Positions 1 through 7,101 are shown, numbered from the stretch's first letter. The stretch: 10,104 bases of DNA from Alphaproteobacteria bacterium (GCA_009920595.1 RFZR01000043.1:1-10104), one strand, 5' to 3'. Numbers and translations: made by a program. The notes: generated from the sequence alone by a model not told the origin.

Positions 1-144
1 TGGGCGATACCGGCAAAACTTTGCCCGGTTGAGACATGAGCGCAGCATGTTTTCGGGCGAATCAAGGATGATCTTTGTCGCTTCGACGGAATTGACCCCT
101 TGCATCCACGCTAAGCTTTTCGTCAAATCAGGAACAAGGATTGT

Positions 145-152
145 GGGGGAGA
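145..152 (+). promoter_or_regulatory. Ribosome binding site deciding the FAD/GcvT oxidoreductase start
   Basis: A purine-rich GGGGGAGA run places GGAG 7 nt before the ATG at 159. This supports ATG 159 over the in-frame TTG at 141. Confidence 0.6.
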
Positions 153-158
153 CGGGTG

Positions 159-2579
159 ATGAAATCTCATGCACGGGTGGTGGTTGTCGGTGGCGGCGTT
201 ATGGGTGTTGGTCTCCTCTACCATCTCGCGCTTGAAGGCTGGAGCGATGTTGTCCTCGTTGAGAAAGGTGAGCTGACCTCGGGCTCCACTTGGCATGCGG
301 CTGGGCAATGCCCGCATTTCAATTCCTCGCTCAATATGACCAAAGTGCATCTTTATGGCACCGAGCTTTATCCGAAGCTTGAAGAGCTTACTGGCCATGC
401 AGTCAGCTGGCATGGTTGTGGCGGCCTGCGTCTCGCCTGCACTGATGAAGAAGTGCATTGGCTCAATCAAGTCTATGGCGTTTCAAAGCTCGCCGGGTAT
501 GAAGCTCATATCATCGGCCCGGAAGAAATTCGTAAGATTCATCCCTTTCTCAATCTCGATGGTGTGAAGGCGGCATTCCTGACTGTGACCGATGGTCATG
601 TCGCGCCTGCGGATATTACAAATGCAATGGCGGCCGGTGCGCGTAAACTCGGTGCTGAAATTTATCGCCGTACGCTTGTGACCGATATTCAATTGCTCCC
701 CTCAGGGGAGTGGAAGGTCATCACCGATAAAGGCGATATCGTCTGCGAACATGTTGTGAATTCGGCGGGCTCATATTGCGATGTGGTGGGTTCATGGACC
801 GGACATAATGTGCCGATTTCAAATATGCTTCACCATTATCTCATCACTGAACCTTTGCAGGCTCTGATTGATCATGAGCCGGAATTGCCTGTGGTTCGTG
901 ATCCTTGGTCTCATGCCTATTTGCGTGAAGAAACCAATGGGGTGCTGATTGGCCCATATGAAACCGGCACTGCCCATGTGTGTTGGGATGGCAAACCACC
1001 GGCATGGGATTTTGAAAGCGAACTTGTTGCGCCTGAACTTGAACGTTTGATGCCTTATCTCGAGCGTTGCATCGAACGCTTCCCGCTTTTTGGCGAAGCC
1101 GGTGTAAAGAGCGTCATCTCAGGCGCGATCACGCATACGCCTGATGGTGTTTATCTCTCTGGCCCCGCTCCGGGACCGAAAAATTATTGGATGCATTGCG
1201 GCGCTTCGATTGGCATCTGCCAAGGCGGCGGTGCGGGTAAATATCTCGCACAATGGATGGTGCATGGTCAGGCTGAAATCAATATGCGCGAATTTGATCC
1301 GCGTCGTTTCGGCAATTGGGCGGATAAAGACTACACAGAAGAAGTCTCCATCGCCGATTATCATCATATGTATTACTGCTATAAGCCTGGCGAACAACAC
1401 ACGGTCGGTCGCGGACTCCGTAAATCTTCCCTCTATGATACGCTGAAAAATGAAGGTGCGCAGTTCAGCCAGATCTTCGGCTGGGAACGTCCGCGCTGGT
1501 ATGACACAAGCGGCAAAGGCGAAGTGTTCTCCTTCAAGCGTTCGAATTGGTGGGATGCAGTGAAAGCCGAGTGCGAGACGGTGCGCAATCGCGTCGGCTT
1601 GATGGATCTTTCCACTTTCTCGAAATATGACGTGAAAGGAGCGGATGCTTATGCGTTTCTCTCGCGCATTTGCGCCAATAAAATTCCAACCAAAGATGGC
1701 GGTGTCATTCTTGGCCATCTTCTGAATGCAAATGGATTTATTGACTCTGAAATCACTGTGACGCGTTTAGCTTCAGATCATTTCTATGTGCTCTCGGCTG
1801 CGGTGGCGCAATTGCATGATTTTGATCAACTAAACTGGCGTCTTGAAAACGGCGAGAAGGTTACCATCACGGATATCACTGATGCTTATGGTGTGTTGGT
1901 GCTCGCCGGTCCGAAAGCACGCGATGTTCTTTCGCAAACAACCGATATTGATTTGACCAATGCAAGCTTCCGCTGGCTCACAGGCAAAGAAGCGATTGTC
2001 GCTGGCGTGAAGGGTGTACGCCTCGTGCGTGTTAATTATGTCGGCGAATTGGGGTGGGAATTACACTGCCCAATGAAAGAAATGCCGAAGGTCTATCAGT
2101 CTTTGATGGCAGCTGGAAAAGCGCATGGCATTGGCCTTTTCGGTACTTATGCGATGAATTCGCTGCGCATGGAAAAGGCCTATCGTGGCTGGGGTTCCGA
2201 ACTGACAAACGAAGTTACGATGATTGAAGGTGCCATGGATCGTTTTGTTGATTTCAACAAGGACTTCATCGGTAAGCCCGGCACGTTGAAATCGCAACAG
2301 CAAGGCGCGCGCATTCAGCTCGTCTATTGTGAAATTGACGCGCTTGATAATGATTCTTACGGCAACGAACCCGTCTATAAAGACGGCACTTTAGTTGGCA
2401 TTACGACAGGCGGGGCCTATGGCCATGCCGTCGGCAAGTCGCTCGCCTTTGCCTATGTGGATCCGAAACTGTCGGCGCCCGGCACCGAATTTGATGTGCT
2501 GATGATGGGCAACACCCGCAAAATGCGGGTCTTGGCCGATTGTGCATGGGATCCAAAAAACGAGCGTTTGCGCGCTTAA
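159..2579 (+). CDS. FAD-dependent oxidoreductase with GcvT domain (dimethylglycine/sarcosine dehydrogenase family)
   Basis: This cytosolic flavoenzyme of 806 aa probably oxidises an N-methyl amine such as dimethylglycine or sarcosine and passes the one-carbon unit to tetrahydrofolate. The N-terminal DAO domain (about 5-365) opens with the dinucleotide-binding GGGVMG at 11-16. GSTWHAAG at 42-49 matches the DMGDH/SARDH motif whose histidine (His46 here) carries covalent FAD in the mammalian enzymes. A linker (about 370-430) leads into an aminomethyltransferase (GcvT) domain with GLMDLSTFSKYDV near 479-491, VGELGWELH near 628 and MEKAYRGWGSELTNEVT near 670, then the GcvT C-terminal barrel (about 705-795). 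Length matches the family (about 800-850). I chose ATG 159 because GGAG sits 7 nt upstream. A TTG at 141, also with an AGGA at 130-133, would add six residues. No folate-cycle or betaine genes are adjacent, so the exact substrate is open. Family is certain; substrate is inference. Confidence 0.93.
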   Translation: MKSHARVVVVGGGVMGVGLLYHLALEGWSDVVLVEKGELTSGSTWHAAGQCPHFNSSLNMTKVHLYGTELYPKLEELTGHAVSWHGCGGLRLACTDEEVHWLNQVYGVSKLAGYEAHIIGPEEIRKIHPFLNLDGVKAAFLTVTDGHVAPADITNAMAAGARKLGAEIYRRTLVTDIQLLPSGEWKVITDKGDIVCEHVVNSAGSYCDVVGSWTGHNVPISNMLHHYLITEPLQALIDHEPELPVVRDPWSHAYLREETNGVLIGPYETGTAHVCWDGKPPAWDFESELVAPELERLMPYLERCIERFPLFGEAGVKSVISGAITHTPDGVYLSGPAPGPKNYWMHCGASIGICQGGGAGKYLAQWMVHGQAEINMREFDPRRFGNWADKDYTEEVSIADYHHMYYCYKPGEQHTVGRGLRKSSLYDTLKNEGAQFSQIFGWERPRWYDTSGKGEVFSFKRSNWWDAVKAECETVRNRVGLMDLSTFSKYDVKGADAYAFLSRICANKIPTKDGGVILGHLLNANGFIDSEITVTRLASDHFYVLSAAVAQLHDFDQLNWRLENGEKVTITDITDAYGVLVLAGPKARDVLSQTTDIDLTNASFRWLTGKEAIVAGVKGVRLVRVNYVGELGWELHCPMKEMPKVYQSLMAAGKAHGIGLFGTYAMNSLRMEKAYRGWGSELTNEVTMIEGAMDRFVDFNKDFIGKPGTLKSQQQGARIQLVYCEIDALDNDSYGNEPVYKDGTLVGITTGGAYGHAVGKSLAFAYVDPKLSAPGTEFDVLMMGNTRKMRVLADCAWDPKNERLRA

Positions 2580-2599
2580 ACGCCACGCATCGATCTGAT

Positions 2600-2615
2600 C
2601 GCTCTTTCGAGAGCG
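2600..2615 (+). terminator. Short UUCG-loop hairpin after the oxidoreductase, weak terminator candidate
   Basis: A 6-bp perfect stem (CGCTCT / AGAGCG) closes on a TTCG tetraloop 20 nt after the stop codon. No U-tract follows immediately; the nearest T-rich stretch (GCATTTTAAAAATT) begins about 11 nt later. It could be an attenuating or processing hairpin rather than a true terminator, so co-transcription with the next gene remains possible. Confidence 0.3.
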
Positions 2616-2644
2616 CTCATGCTCTTGCATTTTAAAAATTCATG

Positions 2645-2677
2645 ATATCCTGCCCCCTCTCCAGGATGGCAGGATAT
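2645..2677 (+). promoter_or_regulatory. Inverted repeat covering the acyl-CoA dehydrogenase Shine-Dalgarno
   Basis: ATATCCTGCC at 2645-2654 is perfectly complementary to GGCAGGATAT at 2668-2677, with a 13-nt loop; G2644 and T2678 can add a wobble pair. The 3' arm contains the AGGA (2671-2674) that is the Shine-Dalgarno for the ATG at 2684, so a folded RNA would hide it. ATCCTG (2647-2652) can instead pair with CAGGAT (2662-2667), a second copy of part of the 3' arm, leaving the Shine-Dalgarno free. The dyad could alternatively be a DNA operator. Sequence facts are direct; regulation is inferred. Confidence 0.5.
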
Positions 2678-2683
2678 TCTTTT

Positions 2684-3892
2684 ATGGATTTTCATATTTC
2701 ATCGCAGATTGAGTCCTATCGCGCGCGTATCGCTGCATTTGTTGACGCGCATCTTCTGCCGCTTGAGAGCGATCCTTCTGCCTATGACGGGCACGGCAAT
2801 ATTGCTCTTTCTGTACTTGAACGCCTTCGAGCAAAGGCGCGTGATGAAGGACTCTGGTGTTTGCAATTAAAACCAGAGACCGGTGGCAAGGGTCTCACCA
2901 AAACCGGAATGGCCGTTTGTTACGAAGCGATGAACCGTTCCATCTTTGGACCGGTTGTCTTTAACTCCGCCGCACCCGACGATGGCAATATGATGGTGCT
3001 TGAAGCACTCGGTACACCCGCACAAAAAGAGAAATGGTTGAAGCCGATTATAGACGGCCAAGTGCGTTCGGCTTTTGCGATGACCGAACCACATCCCGGT
3101 GGCGGGTCTGATCCCGGAATGATTCAAACGCGTGCTGAAAAAATCGGGAAAGATTATGTGATCACGGGTCACAAATGGTTCATCACGGGCGCAGAAGAAG
3201 CTGCACATTTCATTTTGATTGCGCGCACATCGGATGATTCGCGTCATGGACTCACGGCCTTTCTCTTTCATAAAGATCAACCCGGCTGGGAGATCGTGCG
3301 CCGCATTGGCATTATGGGGCCAGAGGAGCATGGCGGTCATTGTGAATTGAAATTTGATGGTCTTGTTGTGAGTGAAGATCAAATTTTAGGCGGCTTAGGG
3401 CAGGGGTTAAAGGTCACGCAAGCCCGTTTGGGTCCCGCGCGCCTTACGCATTGCATGCGCTGGCTCGGTCTTTCAAAACGCGCGATTGAAATTGCGCGCG
3501 ACTATGCTTCAAAGCGTGAAGGATTTGGAATCAAGCTTGCTGATCGTGAAAGCGTTCAGATGATGCTTGGTGACATCGCGATGCGTATCGAGATCGGACG
3601 CCTTCTTGTGATGAAAGCGGCATGGGCACTTGATCAGGGCTCCTTCGCTCGAAAAGAAATCTCAATGGCGAAGATGCATGTCGCAAAACTTATTCATGAT
3701 GCCGCCGATGTCGCCATTCAAATCAATGGCGCGCGCGGTTATTCAACCGATACAGTGCTTGAATGGATTTATCGCTATGCGCGACAAGCGCGCCTCGTTG
3801 ATGGAGCGGATGAAGTGCATAAAATGGTGCTCAATCGGTTTCTTCAGGAAGAGGGAGAAAATTTCTGGTCTTGGCCTGTCAGTCAAGGGTAG
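2684..3892 (+). CDS. Acyl-CoA dehydrogenase family protein, ACAD10/11-like subgroup
   Basis: This soluble flavoprotein of 402 aa should form an alpha,beta double bond in an acyl-CoA, or act in a related elimination. The three-part ACAD fold is visible: a helical N-terminus (1-125), a beta domain with TEPHPGGGSDP at 134-144 and KWFITGA at 164-170, and a C-terminal helical domain with RLGPARLTHCMRWLG and NGARGY. Near the end DGADEVH puts Asp373 where classical enzymes such as MCAD carry the catalytic Glu of the YEGT motif; DGxDEVH tails are typical of ACAD10/11-type members. The FAD-loop motif has two more residues than the usual TEPxAGSD. I chose ATG 2684 because AGGA lies 9 nt upstream. In-frame ATGs at 2642 and 2666 lack usable binding sites and would add residues through the hairpin. 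The gene ends 3 nt before the kinase gene, so the two are surely co-translated. Confidence 0.93.
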   Translation: MDFHISSQIESYRARIAAFVDAHLLPLESDPSAYDGHGNIALSVLERLRAKARDEGLWCLQLKPETGGKGLTKTGMAVCYEAMNRSIFGPVVFNSAAPDDGNMMVLEALGTPAQKEKWLKPIIDGQVRSAFAMTEPHPGGGSDPGMIQTRAEKIGKDYVITGHKWFITGAEEAAHFILIARTSDDSRHGLTAFLFHKDQPGWEIVRRIGIMGPEEHGGHCELKFDGLVVSEDQILGGLGQGLKVTQARLGPARLTHCMRWLGLSKRAIEIARDYASKREGFGIKLADRESVQMMLGDIAMRIEIGRLLVMKAAWALDQGSFARKEISMAKMHVAKLIHDAADVAIQINGARGYSTDTVLEWIYRYARQARLVDGADEVHKMVLNRFLQEEGENFWSWPVSQG

Positions 3893-3895
3893 ATC

Positions 3896-4921
3896 ATGAC
3901 AGACACATTCCCGCATGAGGCGCTTGATGCTTTTGTGAGAAAGAATCTGGGTGCTGCGCTTGAGAAAATCGAGCATGTCGGCGGCGGGCAATCTAACCCG
4001 ACCTATTTCATTACAGTTGGTGCGCAACAATTTGTTTTACGCAAACAACCGCATGGACCGATCTTGAAAGGCGCGCATGCGGTTGATCGCGAATATCGCG
4101 TCTTAGAAGCGCTTTCGAAAACCAATGTCCCCGTGCCGAAACCACTTCTCTTTTGTGCGGATTCGACTGTTCTTGGCACGCAATTTTATGTGATGGAGCG
4201 CCTTCAAGGTCGTGTCTTTCATGATGCAGCTTTGCCAAATCTTTCGCGCGAAGAGCGTCATGCGCTTTATCATTCAATGGCGGATACACTTGCGCAGCTT
4301 CATGCGATTGATCCTCATATGATAAGGCTTTCCGATTACGGTCGACCCGGAAATTATTTCGAGCGCCAACTTGCGCGTTGGTCCAAGCAATGGAACGAAT
4401 CCGAAACTAATTCCATTCCAGCGCTTGATCATCTCATCGATGACCTCACCCACAATCTTCCAGTCGATGATGGATGTGTTTCGATTGTTCACGGTGATTA
4501 TCGTATGGGCAATTTGATGGTGCACCCAACAGAGCCGCGCATCATCGGTATTCTTGATTGGGAGTTATCAACTCTCGGCCATCCACTTGCGGATCTCGGT
4601 TTTGCGGCAATGGCCTGGCACACAACACCCAAGGACTATGGCGGCATCTTGGGTCTTGATTTAGAGCGTCTAGGTATTCCTGATAAAGACGAATTTATTC
4701 AAGTCTATATGCGCGTGTCCAAATACGCGCTCACGCTCAAGCCTTTTCATATTGCCTTTGCGCTTTTTCGCTTTGCGGTCATTTTTGTAGGCATTGCGGA
4801 TCGCGCGCGGCGTGGTAATGCGGTTGGAAAAAACGCGCATGAGATCGCGCCACTTGCCAAGCGTTTCGCAGAGATCGGCCTGTCTGTTTTACGAAATGGA
4901 TCGGGTCTTAATCGACAATAA
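3896..4921 (+). CDS. Phosphotransferase family protein (APH/ACAD10-11 N-terminal kinase-like)
   Basis: This predicted soluble small-molecule kinase of 341 aa has the aminoglycoside-phosphotransferase (APH) fold. Visible motifs are a glycine-rich loop GGGQSN (29-34), the nucleotide-binding lysine region FVLRK (46-50) with DREYRVLEAL (64-73), the catalytic HGD (199-201) with metal-ligand Asn206 (HGDYRMGN), and the metal-binding DWE at 221-223 (ILDWELSTLGHPLADL). All catalytic residues are present, so it should be active. Similarity is to the kinase half of ACAD10/ACAD11 and to LvaA of levulinate catabolism, not to resistance enzymes. AAGGG at 3885-3889 serves as ribosome binding site inside the end of the dehydrogenase gene. 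Position 3 nt after an acyl-CoA dehydrogenase suggests it phosphorylates a hydroxyacyl-CoA for that partner; this is inference. Its last 14 bp overlap the convergent transporter gene. Confidence 0.93.
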   Translation: MTDTFPHEALDAFVRKNLGAALEKIEHVGGGQSNPTYFITVGAQQFVLRKQPHGPILKGAHAVDREYRVLEALSKTNVPVPKPLLFCADSTVLGTQFYVMERLQGRVFHDAALPNLSREERHALYHSMADTLAQLHAIDPHMIRLSDYGRPGNYFERQLARWSKQWNESETNSIPALDHLIDDLTHNLPVDDGCVSIVHGDYRMGNLMVHPTEPRIIGILDWELSTLGHPLADLGFAAMAWHTTPKDYGGILGLDLERLGIPDKDEFIQVYMRVSKYALTLKPFHIAFALFRFAVIFVGIADRARRGNAVGKNAHEIAPLAKRFAEIGLSVLRNGSGLNRQ

Positions 4922-6341
4922 CCGCATCAGCGGCTTCTTTGGCAGAAGAACGTAAGGGTTTTTCTTCCATAAACAGAAGAGCCACAAATGAAATCGCAAA
5001 ACCTATAGCCGTTGCGAGAAACATCACAAAGAATCGATCACCCGCTTCGCTTGCGGTTTCAGGTGCTCCTTGCCCGGCGTTTATAAGGATCGCACCAAAA
5101 ACGGCCACAAGTAACGCGCTACCCAATTGGCGGAAGAAATTCATCGCCCCTGTTGCAGTGCCTAATTGATGCGGCTTGACGGCGTTTTGAATGGCAACCG
5201 TCGTTGTAGGCAAGACTGTGCCTAGACCAATTGCAATCACAGTGAAGAGGGCCTCAAGCGCCACAATCGATATATGATTCTGGTAAAAGGCGATGATGAG
5301 TGCAGCGATTGCGGCGATTAAGGTCCCGCCGAGCGGTAAACGTTTATAATGCGCGAGGCGGCCCATGGTCTGCCCCGCAAGAGTCGCCCCCACGACAGTG
5401 CCGACCATAAAGGGCATGAGAGCGAGTCCTGAGTCCGAGGCACTCATACCGCGTGCCGATTCAAAATAAACCGGCATAAAAATCGTCGTCGCGACATAAG
5501 TGCCCATGCTGAAAAGGGCAGCAATGGTTGCGGTTGATACAACCGGATTGGCAAGAATCTCGATCGGAATGAGGGGTTCTTCTGCTGCGCGAATGCGCAT
5601 GATAAACAAAATCCACAGTACAAAAGAAGCGATAAGAGTTCCAATGATGATCGGCGATGACCATGGCATGCGCACGCCGCCTTCATCCAAAGCGAGCATC
5701 AGTGTAATTGTTGCGAGGACAATCAGAATAGCGCCCGGAATATCAAGTCGATGCGGACGATGATGAAGAGGTAAAAGTTTCAATGTATTCGTGGTCATTA
5801 CCCATGCGATTAAACCGATGGGTAGATTAATCCAGAAGATAAAAGACCAATGAAGCTGTTCTGTCAGAAAGCCGCCAAGCATCGGCCCCATTAAACTTGC
5901 GAGCAGATAGACGCTCGCAAAGAAAATTTGGTATTTGCCACGCTCTTTCGGCGCAATAATATCGGCGATAATGGTTTGCGAAAGCGAGATCAGTCCGCCA
6001 CCCCCCAATCCTTGAATACCGCGCGCAATGATCAGCGCCAACATTGTGGGCGCCAAGGCACAGGCAATCGAGCCGATTGTGAAAATCGCAATCGCCGCAA
6101 GCATAGTGACACGACGACCATGAATATCGCTGATCTTGCCATAGAGCGGTGTAACCGCCGTCGTAGCGAGAAGATACAAACTCGCAACCCACGAGATGGA
6201 ATCAAAATCGCCTAATTCGCGTCCAATGGTTGGAAGTGCGGCGGCAATGATCGTTTGATCAAGCGCACCCAAAAACATGGCGATCATCGTGCCGGTTAGA
6301 ATCGTCCAAATGGTTTTTGAAGGCAAAGGCGCATACGACAT
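4908..6341 (-). CDS. MFS drug:proton antiporter, DHA2 (EmrB/QacA) family
   Basis: This inner-membrane efflux protein of 477 aa fits 14 transmembrane segments. Family motifs are in order: LDQTIIAAALPTIG at 27-40 (motif D1, with the membrane-embedded Asp28), GKISDIHGRR at 68-77 (motif A), RGIQGLGGGG at 107-116 (motif B) and GPMLGG at 152-157 followed by WSFIFWINLPIG (antiporter motif C). It should export hydrophobic or organic compounds in exchange for protons; the substrate cannot be read. The ATG at 6341 lacks a clear Shine-Dalgarno. It lies 59 nt after the histidine phosphatase stop on the same strand, so an operon is plausible. No membrane-fusion protein (EmrA type) is adjacent, which suggests inner-membrane-only export. 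The C-terminus overlaps the end of the convergent kinase gene by 14 bp. Confidence 0.93.
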   Translation of the reverse strand: MSYAPLPSKTIWTILTGTMIAMFLGALDQTIIAAALPTIGRELGDFDSISWVASLYLLATTAVTPLYGKISDIHGRRVTMLAAIAIFTIGSIACALAPTMLALIIARGIQGLGGGGLISLSQTIIADIIAPKERGKYQIFFASVYLLASLMGPMLGGFLTEQLHWSFIFWINLPIGLIAWVMTTNTLKLLPLHHRPHRLDIPGAILIVLATITLMLALDEGGVRMPWSSPIIIGTLIASFVLWILFIMRIRAAEEPLIPIEILANPVVSTATIAALFSMGTYVATTIFMPVYFESARGMSASDSGLALMPFMVGTVVGATLAGQTMGRLAHYKRLPLGGTLIAAIAALIIAFYQNHISIVALEALFTVIAIGLGTVLPTTTVAIQNAVKPHQLGTATGAMNFFRQLGSALLVAVFGAILINAGQGAPETASEAGDRFFVMFLATAIGFAISFVALLFMEEKPLRSSAKEAADAVIVD

Positions 6342-6361
6342 GGATTTTTTTACTCAGATTC

Positions 6362-6398
6362 AGAAAATGAGACGTCAGATAGAGAAAATGGACATGTC
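6362..6398. repeat. Tandem imperfect repeat in the leader of the transporter gene
   Basis: AGAAAATGAGACGTC at 6362-6376 and AGAAAATGGACATGTC at 6383-6398 are near-copies. Each joins AGAAAATG to a GAC/GTC palindrome (GACGTC, GACATGTC), and they are spaced 21 bp start to start, about two helical turns. They fill most of the 59-bp gap between the phosphatase stop and the transporter start. Paired operator sites for a regulator of the transporter are possible, but chance cannot be excluded for repeats this short. Confidence 0.4.
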
Positions 6399-6400
6399 GC

Positions 6401-6955
6401 TTATGATTTCGGTGTCCAAGGCAAAACTTCGCAATTCTGTAGCCATTGTCCTGTCAGCGCATGAAAGAAGGTCGCATGCCCAATTACGGCGATGCTTTGC
6501 CCTGCATAAGATTTCAACCATTCATTAAAATGAGCCACGCGTTTTTGAAATGCCTCATAAGGCTCAGTCGCAAAGCGGCCACGCATATCCGGCTCATGAT
6601 GCCACCACGGGTCATCAAGATGTTCAAAATCAAGATGCGGGAAATCTTGCTTTAATTCATGCGGTGGGCGGCCGACATCGCCAGAACTTTCAAGTCGCTC
6701 CCGATGGCGGCAGGTGACATGAAAGGGAATTGTCCGATGGCCGAATATATTGAGGCCGGTTTGGATCGCGCGGCTCAAAGGTGAAGTGATCACAAGATCG
6801 ACTTGTTCATTCTCGAGGCGTTTGCCGGCCTCTTTGGCCTGACGATGGCCAAGCTCGGTCAAACGCGCATCAAAATGGCCTGGATCTTCACCAGTGGCTT
6901 CATAATGGGCGTTGAAAGTTGATTGGCCATGCCGGATGAGCAGAATCTTTGTCAC
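6401..6955 (-). CDS. Histidine phosphatase family protein (phosphoglycerate mutase-like)
   Basis: This cytosolic protein of 184 aa belongs to the histidine phosphatase superfamily, which hydrolyses phosphate esters through a phosphohistidine. LIRHGQS at 6-12 gives catalytic His9, TSPLSRAIQT (57-66) gives the phosphate-pocket Arg62, RERLES (85-90) holds the acid region around Glu86, and VIGHATFF (157-164) gives the second catalytic His160. It is shorter than glycolytic cofactor-dependent mutases (about 230-250 aa), so phosphatase activity on an unknown small substrate is more likely. The start is GTG at 6955: a TGA lies three codons upstream in frame, so no longer version exists, and no strong Shine-Dalgarno is seen. 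It is first in a likely two-gene unit with the transporter and is divergent from the amidase. Confidence 0.9.
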   Translation of the reverse strand: MTKILLIRHGQSTFNAHYEATGEDPGHFDARLTELGHRQAKEAGKRLENEQVDLVITSPLSRAIQTGLNIFGHRTIPFHVTCRHRERLESSGDVGRPPHELKQDFPHLDFEHLDDPWWHHEPDMRGRFATEPYEAFQKRVAHFNEWLKSYAGQSIAVIGHATFFHALTGQWLQNCEVLPWTPKS

Positions 6956-7040
6956 TGCGGATCATTTCTGTAAAGGATTTGCGGAAGTTTGATGTTTAGT
7001 CGATCTGTCATGCTTTCGCCAAGCGTTCATTTGCCGCGTC

Positions 7041-7063
7041 TGCCTTGCGTGGCTTGCAAGGCA
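7041..7063. promoter_or_regulatory. 8-bp dyad between the divergent phosphatase and amidase genes
   Basis: TGCCTTGC at 7041-7048 is perfectly complementary to GCAAGGCA at 7056-7063 across 7 nt. It lies in the 163-bp region between two divergent starts (6955 minus, 7119 plus), where promoters for both must be. It could be an operator for a dimeric regulator or an RNA hairpin in the amidase leader. I could not find convincing -35/-10 pairs around it. Confidence 0.4.
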
Positions 7064-7101
7064 TAGGGAAGACGTGAGAGATTTAGAGACGTCGTATTGA
7101 T

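Noticed and set aside
1..37. Possible start of a divergent minus-strand gene (ATG at 37, reading MSQPGKVLPVSP to the edge).
   Set aside because: Only 12 codons are visible, no Shine-Dalgarno precedes it, and an out-of-frame ATG at 48 is equally possible; too little to call a gene.
92..120. TTGACC followed by a TAAGCT-like box as a sigma70 promoter for the oxidoreductase.
   Set aside because: The spacer is only 14 nt and no good -10 box exists at 16-18 nt; not convincing.
141..158. TTG start extending the oxidoreductase by six residues.
   Set aside because: An AGGA lies at a usable distance, but ATG 159 has a stronger GGAG and gives the normal family N-terminus directly before the Rossmann motif.
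1119..1718. A 199-codon open frame on the minus strand inside the oxidoreductase gene.
   Set aside because: It lies wholly opposite a well-supported coding sequence and its composition is that of a complementary-strand shadow, with no recognisable motif.
2867..3382. A 171-codon minus-strand open frame inside the acyl-CoA dehydrogenase gene.
   Set aside because: Shadow of the dehydrogenase; no family resemblance or ribosome binding site.
3896..4921. Aminoglycoside resistance gene.
   Set aside because: The fold is shared, but the sequence resembles the kinase half of ACAD10/11 and it is coupled to an acyl-CoA dehydrogenase; no mobile element is nearby.
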